Shown here piece by piece: positions 1 to 7,556 of a stretch of DNA of 12,610 bases. The number at the start of each line of letters is the position of its first letter. Position 1 is the first letter of the stretch. The stretch spans positions 1 through 12,610 of the forward strand of contig JADGJT010000539.1 of the NCBI GenBank assembly GCA_027604005.1, read 5' to 3'. The notes under the pieces were generated by a model. It had not been told where the DNA came from. It saw nothing but the letters and a program-made list of their open reading frames with translations, and ran no database searches. A program made the position numbers and the translations under genes. This DNA is from Dinochytrium kinnereticum (Eukaryota > Chytridiomycota > Chytridiomycetes > Chytridiales > Chytridiaceae).

Positions 1-95
1 ATTATACTTTAACGCAAAGTCAGTCCCATCAATTTCACTCCACCATCCAATCGGCATAGTATCGACGCCAAACATTACTCTACACTATATCACTC

Positions 96-3000
96 TTACT
101 CCCCAGGCTCCAACACTCCAACACCACCCATGTTACTCGCCTTCCTCGTCTGACTCTCACGCTTCTCCTCAGGCGTCATCTGGTTCACAGCCTTGATCAT
201 GCTAACCACGTGCCGAACCTTTTCGACGTTACCTTGAACGCGTTCGTGGACTTGTTCTCTCTCTCTTCGCCTACGGAGCTCTTCGACTCGGGAGGGAACG
301 GGCCAGAGCTTGGTTGTTAACTCGAAGGACCAGTGACGTATCATCATCACTTTGATAATGTCGAGGAACATGAAGGTTATGAGAGAGATGGCGATGATCG
401 AGATACCCCAGCCCCAACCGCTGTTTTTTTTTTTGTTTTTTTAGGGTAGGGAGTGGTTAGGATCAGTTCTTTGCTTTACGGAAAGAACAGTTTATGTACC
501 GAGGCATATCACAGGACAGACAGCAACCAACTTACATAGCATAAGTCTGCAACGACTCAATCCCATAAATGCTCATAAACATTGCAAAAACCTGCGTCCC
601 AACCACAGCAACCAAAAACCCCAAACTCGGAGCATTCTCCCAGAACCATCCGGGAAGTCTGGTTGAAAAGATGACAAAATGCGGACATGACGAGATCTGA
701 AGGTACATGATGGTTTGAAGCTGCTGATGTGACACTCCAAACACGTCTCTTGCAACGAAAAAGTGGGCAAAGCTCACGAGCATCAGTAGGAATCCGAGAA
801 CGACGCTGAGTGTCAGTAGTTGGCCTAACCGCCATTTGTCAGGCTTTTTTGAGATCTTGGCGTTGTCCACCGAGATCACGAGGGTTGCGGCGTCATTTAA
901 AACGGCGATTAACATTATTAGTCGGTCTGGAAGTGTGAAGTCGAACCAAAGTATAGCGATGAAGAAGAAGAGGAGAAAGTGAATCGTGGACGTGATACGG
1001 TAGACTGCATCATTTGAATCAAATGGATGGGATGGCATGGCGTCGGCGGAGAGCAAAGGTGTTAGATAGTTTATCAAGACAGGACGCTTCGAGGTCACGT
1101 AATGAGAATAGCATCGATAAACTCACCCGCGTAACTCCTCATCCTCTGAAAAATAGCCCGACTACACTTCACCCCATCCACAATAGTCGAGAGCCCTGGC
1201 GCCAGCAACACTATATCCGCCGCAGACCTCGCCGCATCCGTACATCCATGCACAGCAATCCCGACATTCGCCTTTTTCAAAGCCGGAGCATCATTCACAC
1301 CATCCCCAGTCATCCCCACTAAGAACCCTCGCTTTTGCAGTACTTCCACCACACGGTACTTGTGCTCTGGAATGACTTCGGCGAATCCATCGGCTTTGAG
1401 AACTCGATCTGCTAAGACTTTTTCGGGGATGCGGGGGTCGGAGAGGCTGTGGGAGGGGAGGATTGTGCGGGGGATGCCGAGACGGTGCGCCACTTCTTTG
1501 GCAATGATTAGTTGGTCACCGGTTATCATTTTGACCTTTGTTTTGAGGAGGTAAGAAAAGAGGATTAGGATTACAATCTTTTCAGAACTGGGTTGGAGAA
1601 TTGAGTGATGGACGACACTAAAGGGGGTTTTTCTTTTTCGTTTTCTTTTAAAAACTGGAATTGTAAGGCCACAAAACTCACCGAGATCCCAAGCTCATGA
1701 CACTCCGAAATCGTCGTCCCGGAATCGGGTCTCGGTGGATCCAAAAGTGAAATCATCCCAACCAACTCAAAAATCTTCATATCCGCATCAACCGTCCTGG
1801 CAACTCCTAAAGCTCTCAATCCCCTCCCTGCGAACCCAACAACAGCCCTTTCGGCCTCCGCATGACCCCCAACAACCTCCAAAACAACATGAGGAGCCCC
1901 CTTAATGCAACGAAATGTCTCCCCAGTTTCAAGATGCTTGATCGTTGATTCTGTATACTTGGTTTCGGGGTTGAAGGGGGTGAAGGAGGCTTGGCAGTAT
2001 CCTGGAACTTGGTGACTCGACTGTGATGTTAATAGGGGATGATGGGATTCAGCCGCACGGCGAACGGCCAATTCGATTGGGTCTTGGGCCCCTGGCTCGC
2101 TGGCGAAGTAGGCGTGGAGGAGAAGGTCTTCGGAGGTGTAGGGGATCCCAGTGCCGTAGAGGTTTTCCGGGGTGCTGCCTTTTTTTGAGAGGTAGGGTTT
2201 GTCGAAGGAGAGTTCGTTGAGGGTTAAGGTGCCGGTTTTGTCTGGTTTTTTTTTAGTTGTGGTTAGCTTCTTTCATTTTTGTGAATTCTGATGGGCATAT
2301 GATTCTTTTGAATCCAAAAAAAGAGACTTTATCTTTCGATTATTATGACTTTGTCGGGTATGCGCTGAAGGGATTTTTTTTTTTTAGTACCAGCAAAAAT
2401 AGCACCCCTTCCCCGCGAAAGCTTTTGCTGTGTCTCGCTCTATCCCCCTTGTAATAAGCATTTTCGTTCCTTCTTATATGAGAAAGCACTTGCGTTCGTT
2501 ATAAATATCACAGCTTCCTTCAATCTCTAATCAAGCTAACCTCTCCAGAGCCTCAGTCATCAACCATACATTCCGCCCTTTCGCCTTATCCACCCACAAC
2601 AAAAAAACAGCAAACCCTACTAACTCACCCGAACACAAAATGCTAATTGACGCCAACTCCTCAATCGCCGTTAGCCGTTTGCAAATCACCTGCTGCTTCG
2701 CCATCTGCTTTGCTCCAATCGCCATCGTCACCGACATGACTGTTTGAAGTCCCACTGGGATGGCGGCTATTGTTAGGACCAGGACTGTGTGAAGGGCTAC
2801 GAGGGGTGCGCGTTTTCGGCGAAAGACCTCTTCAGCAAAGATCATGATCACCATTACCTGATTTTTGGGACGAAGAGGAAAGGTTAGATTGACTGCCTGC
2901 TTCGATTTTATCCCATATTTTCTTCTTCTTTGGGTCTTAGTTTGAAGTCGAAGAGGGGGTTACTCGACATATTTCTGGTACCCACTAAACTTCGAGCGAA

Positions 3001-4496
3001 TGCAGCGAAAGGGACAAGCAAGAGAAAAAAAAAGTATACAGCGTAAAACAACAGAAACAACACCAAAAAATACAGCAATAAACCCCGACTCAGAGAAACA
3101 AAAAAAGTACAGAGCCACCGAAAAGAACTCACCACACTAATTACAATCAAAAAATTCCCAATATTATTCACAACCTTCTCAAAATGGCCAACTTCATGTC
3201 CGCTCCCCATCAAACTCGCCGCCCTCCCGATGAACGTCTGACTCCCAGTCTTTATCACAACACCAAGCATCTGGCCCTGTTTCACGATCGATGTGGAGTA
3301 AGCGTAATCTCCCTTTTTTTTGGGAACCGGTAGCGATTCGCCTGTGAGCGCTGATTGATCTATTTGAAGAGGATCTTGTGTTGGCACGTTTGTGACGTTG
3401 ACACCGAGGAGTCTTTGACAAGGGGAATGTTAGTGACGATTTAACCAAGGAAGGGGGAGGGGGAGGGATGGTTTATGTCGAAGGAGAAGGAATAGGCGTT
3501 AAATTAAGAATCAGCACTTGTTGGTAGTAAGGTATGGGACATCTTTCATGCCAAACGGTGAAATAAACAATAAAACAAGGCTCTGGGTTGAATAGAGCCC
3601 TTTGTTTTGTATTCTACCTTACCTGCAATCAGCTGGAACAACATCCCCCAATCTTAAAGCAACCACATCCCCCGGAACAATTTCCGAAGCATCTACCTCT
3701 ATCAACTTCCCATCCCTCCATGCCCGACACTTCAAGGCCAAAGTATTCTTTAGAGCATCCAAAGCGCTCTCCGCTCTCATCTCCTCCGTGAACCCGATAA
3801 CTGCGTTCACGATCAATACTGTAACGAGGATTCCGACGTCTATGTAGTCCTTTACGATCGCGGCCGTTATTGCTGCTAGCTCGAGGAGGATCGCGATCGG
3901 GTTCCAGAAGTAGGCGAGGAATTTTAGGACTGCGTTGGGTTTTTTGGTTTTTAGTTCTGGATGATGTGGGAAATGAGGTGGGAGGGTTAGTTTTCGTGGT
4001 GGCTTGGGTGTTGTGGAGGAAGGAAAGGAAAGGAGTGTGCTATTTTACTTTTGTTGAGAAGAAAAGAGGGGAAGGAAAAGGGGAAAAAAGGTGGAGGGTT
4101 GTTCTTTTAAGAAGGGAAGGAAAGGGCGGTGTCGGATATATTAAAAGCCAGAAAGAGGAAATGTGCGAATAGTAGTTTGGAAAGGAGCGCGACCCTTTTT
4201 TACCCCGTTCAAAGCAATACACCCACTTCAGCCTGTTTTAATCTCTTCAATCAAATGAAGTTCAACCAACAACACCCATTACAACCCTCATCCGCTCAGT
4301 CTCGAACGTCAAGAAAAAGCAAGTCTGAATAGTTCTCACCGTTCCTGCCAAACCTCCCAAGCCGCTCTTTCACCTCGTCATTGGTCAAGCCCTTGGTGGG
4401 GTCTGTCTGAAGAAGAGATTCAAGCTCTTCACTGATTTCCTCATCAATCTTAACGTGAACCTCTTCCGTGAGTTGTTTTTCATTTTTGTCCGTCAT
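96..4496 (-). CDS. PMA1: Plasma-membrane proton-pumping ATPase (P3A-type P-type ATPase), 8 exons, 920 aa
   Basis: Uses ATP to export protons across the plasma membrane, powering nutrient uptake. Exons on the minus strand: 4496-4340, 3956-3623, 3412-3133, 2857-2629, 2241-1682, 1535-1127, 1004-536, 420-96. All introns are GT-AG and the phases join into one 920-codon frame, near the usual 918-950 aa. Seen: TGES (187-190, actuator domain), phosphorylated Asp334 in DKTGT (codon split by intron 4), KGAP (447-450, nucleotide binding), MITGD (523-527) and GDGVNDAP (597-604). Asn103 in the second membrane helix and Asp694 in LND of the sixth align with the plant AHA2 proton-site pair Asn106/Asp684. 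The Arg of plant pumps (AHA2 Arg655) is not evident, as in yeast. The C-terminal tail after about residue 855 is basic then charged and ends LEPGE, without the plant 14-3-3 YTV end. RKAS (Ser908) is a possible kinase site. The ATG at 4496 opens an acidic N-terminus typical of the family. Confidence 0.96.
2242..2628 (-). other. Intron 4 of the proton-pump gene, with complementary ends
   Basis: A 387-nt GTGAGT...CCAG intron in phase 1 that splits the codon of the phosphorylated Asp334. Near the donor the RNA carries T7 followed by GTTGTGG (2607-2594), complementary to CCACAAC and an A run at 2262-2246 just before the acceptor. A second arm pairs 2533-2541 with 2261-2269 (9 bp). The arms nest, apart from a 2-nt overlap at 2261-2262, and begin about 20 nt after the donor and 4 nt before the acceptor. 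Confidence 0.85.
3413..3622 (-). other. Intron 2 of the proton-pump gene, donor inside an inverted repeat
   Basis: A 210-nt GTAAGG...AAAG intron in phase 2. The donor sequence GTAAGGTA (3622-3615) is perfectly complementary to TACCTTAC at 3534-3527. Between them lies a stem-loop in which 3572-3578 pairs with 3602-3608 and 3579-3584 pairs with 3594-3599 (13 bp in all, 2-nt bulge, 9-nt loop). A pyrimidine tract, seen on the plus strand as a G-rich run near 3450-3470, lies about 40 nt before the acceptor. Confidence 0.85.
3957..4339 (-). other. Intron 1 of the proton-pump gene, with complementary ends
   Basis: A 383-nt GTGAGA...CCAG intron in phase 1. On the RNA strand the first part is G-rich (positions 4320-4201: 40 G, 12 C by hand count) and the last part is C-rich (4080-3961: 50 C, 4 G). 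Two nested inverted repeats link the ends: 4283-4289 with 3982-3988 (7 bp) and 4270-4278 with 4005-4013 (9 bp). Pairing would bring the donor and acceptor to within about 75 nt of unpaired sequence. The boundaries are fixed by the protein reading RNE-LKTKKPN. Confidence 0.85.
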
Positions 4497-5273
4497 TATT
4501 GGCCTGTTACGCGGTGGCGGTTGACCCTTTCTGGTCCCACTTGCGTCGAATCTCTCTTCCTCTTTTATGCGCGAGGATCGGGTGGGATGGATGGATGTTG
4601 AGGCGTTTGCAGTTTTCGCTGGAGCCTTTCGTTTTGGTTGATGATCGAATATGGGGTAGAACGAGGGAGCGATGCGGGTTCGTTTTTTTCTTTCTTCGTC
4701 TTTTCTTCTATAAACTGAGCGCTCGAAGGTCTACAGGCCCACAGAAAAGGTCGTCTATTGTAATGTCAATAGCTGAAGAAGTGATGAATTCGGCAAAGAA
4801 TTGAATCGCGCACCCTTACAAATATAAATCGGGTCATCAATGTCGTCGTCGTTCGAATTCAAGTCGTGAAAAAAAAGGAACATGTTTCAGTGATCCAATT
4901 GAACGTAAATCTTTGGTGGATCTGGATGAGTCCAGACAATGGGGATGAGGTCGAAAAGCAGCATCGTGATTAGAGAGATAAAGAAGGCAGAAGTTCGATT
5001 GTTGTTCTTTCCCCGTTTATTGGAACACTTAAGAGAGAGCTGTTACAGTGATTGTTCGGGTGAGTCAAAGTGGATCGCAGTCGTTGGATTGCTTGATGTT
5101 TATAAAATCATTATTTTTCCCTGTGGTTGGATAGAGATTCGATGGGGTACGAGATTGAAGAGGTTTTATTCATTTGGAAGGTTTTGATCGGTGAGGTGAA
5201 GGAAAGAGGACGGGCAACCGTTGTTGGTAACTCATACTGGCTTTGACAAGGGTTTGCGTGCTGCAGAGAAAGA

Positions 5274-5287
5274 TTGGCCATGGCCAA
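5274..5287. repeat. 14-bp perfect palindrome TTGGCCATGGCCAA
   Basis: Both halves match exactly with no spacer. It sits about 230 bp upstream of the BioF start, where a dimeric transcription factor could bind. That role is inference from position and symmetry only. Confidence 0.6.
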
Positions 5288-5319
5288 CGGACGCAGCTAA
5301 TAACTCGCCGAATGACTTT

Positions 5320-5361
5320 CGCTCGGAGGCCGTCCTTTCTCGCTCGGAGGCCGTTCTTTCT
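5320..5361 (+). repeat. Tandem duplication, two 21-bp units
   Basis: Units at 5320-5340 and 5341-5361 differ by one base (C to T near the middle of the unit). Each begins CGCTCGGAGG and ends CTTTCT. It lies about 160-200 bp upstream of the BioF start codon and could be a duplicated regulatory site or a recent slippage event. Confidence 0.85.
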
Positions 5362-5393
5362 CGTTGCTGGCCTCTCGTTTCGCTTGCAACGTA

Positions 5394-5495
5394 ATGAATA
5401 AAACTTCGCCTTTTAATGGGTTGTCGCATCTCGCAAGCTTGTCACCCTCAACCCAAATCAACCAACCTCAACTCCCCGTTTTCCCGTTTTCTTGA
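5394..5495 (+). other. Upstream open reading frame before BioF (33 codons plus stop)
   Basis: An ATG-initiated frame ends in TGA 23 nt before the BioF ATG, in a different frame. A second upstream ATG at 5416, in another frame, would read through and overlap the BioF start. If the transcript starts upstream of 5394 these would reduce BioF translation. If it starts downstream they are irrelevant, and the transcription start cannot be seen from the sequence. Confidence 0.35.
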
Positions 5496-5518
5496 CGGCA
5501 GAGCAGCGGAATCGATCG

Positions 5519-7160
5519 ATGGTCAAAGACGCCTTGCAACCCGTCATCTCCATCACCAAAGGTGGTGAGGATCACCGGTTGATCCATGCATCCTCCTCCT
5601 CGCCATCACCATCGCCTACGCACCCTTTGAAATCCCTGGAGGATCATCTCCACTCAACGTTGTCCCGTCGATCGAAGTTGGGGTTGCTGAGACGGGTCGA
5701 TGATGTGAGGGAGGGATTGGTCGATTTCTCGAGCAATGATTACCTAGGGCTGGCGAGACATGAAGGGGTTTTGCGTGGGTTTTTGGAGGGAGTCCAACAA
5801 AAGGGGTTGCATGGGGATGTCATGCACGGGAAAAGGCCCAGCTCTGCATTGAAACCAAAATCGCCTGTTATGGGGTCAACTGGTTCTCGACTCTTGACTG
5901 GGAACTCCACCTACTCTTTGCAGCTTGAAACCCGTCTCGCGAAGTACCATAAAGCCGAATCAGCGCTGCTCTTTAACTCGGGCTATGACGCCAACGTGGG
6001 CCTCTTCTCCTCACTTCCCCCGCCCAACTCCACGATTCTCTACGATGACCTCATACACGCAAGCGTTCATGATGGCATCCGGCGATCCCGCGCTCAAATC
6101 ATTCGATCGTTCAAACACAACGATGTAAAGGATTTTGAGAGAGTTTTGGGGGAGGTGGAGAGGGGATTTGGCGTGCTGGTTGCTGTTGAGGGGGTGTACA
6201 GTATGGATGGGGATGTGGGGCCGTTGGCGGAGTTGTTAGAGGTTGGGGAGAGGGTTGGAGGTGTTTGGTTTGTTGTGGATGAAGCACATTCAACGGGCGT
6301 GAGGGGGAGGCAGGGACGTGGGTTGGTTGTGGAGTTGGGGCTAGAGAAGAGGGTTTTTGCGAGGCTGCATACTTTCGGGAAGGCTGTTGGGGCGCATGGA
6401 GGTGACTTTATCTTTCTTGTTCTTTTGCGTTGTTGCTATAATTCCGGGTGATAAATGATGTTTCTGACTCTTTTTTTTCCTTACTGTTTTTCTTCTACCA
6501 ATGTATGATTCTTTTAGCCGTAGTGGTTGGACCGGAGATTCTGAAAAGCTATCTTGTAAACTACGCACGGTCACTCATCTACTCGACATCATTGCCACTT
6601 CATTCTTTGATCGCGATTGGATGCGCTTATGATGTGATGGAGAAAGAAGCGGATGAGGTTTGTAATTATTGTCTCATAGATAGAAGAAGAGTGAGAGGAA
6701 GCTAATGCCTTTGCTTATTTTTGCTTTGTTTATTGATAGCTTCAAACCCGGCTGTCCACCCTCATTAATCACTTTCAAACAACAATGTCAAATACTCGAC
6801 TTCCTTCCGACGTTTATGTTCTCTCTTCGTCCACACCCATTCAAGGCATCGTGGTCCCAGGTAAGAAAGCCCTTCTTCCTCATCATTTACTTTATCTTTG
6901 TTTTTCCATGTTTGCGTGTGCTTATCTACGTCTTGGAACATATAGGCAATGCGAGGGTCACTGAGGTCTCTGTGTATTTGAGAGAAAAGGCGGGAATGGA
7001 TTGCCGACCGATTCGATCACCCACTGTGCCGAGAGGAAGTGAGCGGTTGAGGGTGTGCTTGCATGCACACAACTCTGTGGAGGAGATTGAGAGACTTTGT
7101 GAAGCCGTTGGTGTTGCGTGCCTCAGTGGTGGAGATTTCCAGGGCGCGAGTCGGTTGTGA
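5519..7160 (+). CDS. bioF: 8-amino-7-oxononanoate synthase (KAPA synthase), peroxisomal, 4 exons, 452 aa
   Basis: A pyridoxal-phosphate enzyme of the alpha-oxoamine synthase family that condenses alanine with a pimeloyl thioester, an early step of biotin synthesis. Exons: 5519-6401, 6518-6657, 6740-6860, 6946-7160; introns of 116, 82 and 85 nt, all GT-AG and in frame. Seen: FSSNDYLGL (70-78), GSTGSRLLTGN (119-129), NSGYDAN (153-159), DEAHSTG (254-260) and the cofactor lysine Lys288 in HTFGKAVGAHG. IYSTSLP, TPIQ and SPTVPRGSERLR follow in the C-terminal domain. Fungal BioF fits better than 2-amino-3-ketobutyrate ligase or ALA synthase because of SGYDAN and SSTPIQ. The protein ends Ser-Arg-Leu, a type 1 peroxisomal signal; peroxisomal KAPA synthesis is known in fungi. 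The ATG at 5519 is the first in frame after a TAA at 5414. Residues about 96-116 are a low-complexity insert between the N-terminal region and GSTGSR. Confidence 0.93.
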
Positions 7161-7373
7161 AGCCATGCCGGTTTCAAGGGAATGAACAAACGTCGCCTGC
7201 CAAGGGGTGATGGACCAATTGAGTGCATGGGATGGGACGGTCGTGTCTCTGGGTGGGTTGGTTTGTGAGCAAGGGGCAGGAGGGGCGAGGGTCTTTCCTT
7301 GGGTTTGGAGTCAACAGCGCACCAATGGGAGGATTCCTTGCCATTTATTGAGTATTCTGACAATTCAACGTAA

Positions 7374-7379
7374 AATAAA
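7374..7379 (+). terminator. Possible polyadenylation signal AATAAA for BioF
   Basis: A canonical AATAAA lies about 215 nt after the BioF stop codon, in the only spacer downstream of that gene. Fungal polyadenylation signals are loose, so the assignment is tentative. Confidence 0.35.
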
Positions 7380-7495
7380 CAGACTGCCGTTGACCAACTG
7401 CTGGCATCTCCTCCCCTCCATCGACCTCTGTTGCATACGATAGATACCTTTACCCTGCTCCTCCTTACGCAGTAGCCGACTAGAGAATACCCCCT

Positions 7496-7517
7496 CACCA
7501 CCACCACCACCACCACC
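7496..7517 (+). repeat. CAC trinucleotide microsatellite (seven units plus one base)
   Basis: An uninterrupted CAC run in the presumed 5' UTR, about 40 nt before the WSC-gene start codon. It continues the C-rich trend of this region. Confidence 0.9.
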
Positions 7518-7556
7518 GAATCTCCTTGCCTGCTGCCCTCCATCTAGAACGTAGAA

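Larger units (their letters stand above)
4497..5518. promoter_or_regulatory. Divergent intergenic region between the proton-pump and BioF genes
   Basis: About 1 kb between two divergent starts, so it should hold both promoters. Weak elements seen: CCAAT at 4895-4899 and TATAAA-like sites on the plus strand at 4709-4714 and 5101-5107. None lies at a convincing distance from either start codon. A 14-bp palindrome, a 21-bp tandem duplication and an upstream ORF lie in the BioF-proximal third. No protein gene is convincing here; the short open frames lack any recognisable protein character. Confidence 0.6.
7161..7556. other. Intergenic: BioF 3' region and WSC-gene promoter/5' UTR
   Basis: The first 150 bp are G-rich and probably 3' UTR. 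The last 180 bp are C-rich and lead into the WSC gene. AATAAA occurs at 7374-7379 and a CAC trinucleotide run at 7496-7517. No further gene is seen. Confidence 0.6.

Noticed and set aside
536..1098. Proton pump ending early at a TAA right after SLQTYAM
   Set aside because: The TAA lies inside a perfect GTAAGT donor. Splicing to 420 restores the last membrane helix (GWGWG...FMFLD) and the tail expected in the family.
96..4496. Fragmented open frames suggesting a decayed pump pseudogene
   Set aside because: Every break is a GT-AG intron, the phases add up to 921 codons exactly, and all catalytic motifs are intact.
6926..7543. A 205-codon open frame on the minus strand across the last BioF exon
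   Set aside because: It is antisense to BioF exon 4, whose product matches the family's C-terminal domain. Composition-driven openness explains it; it has no recognisable protein features.
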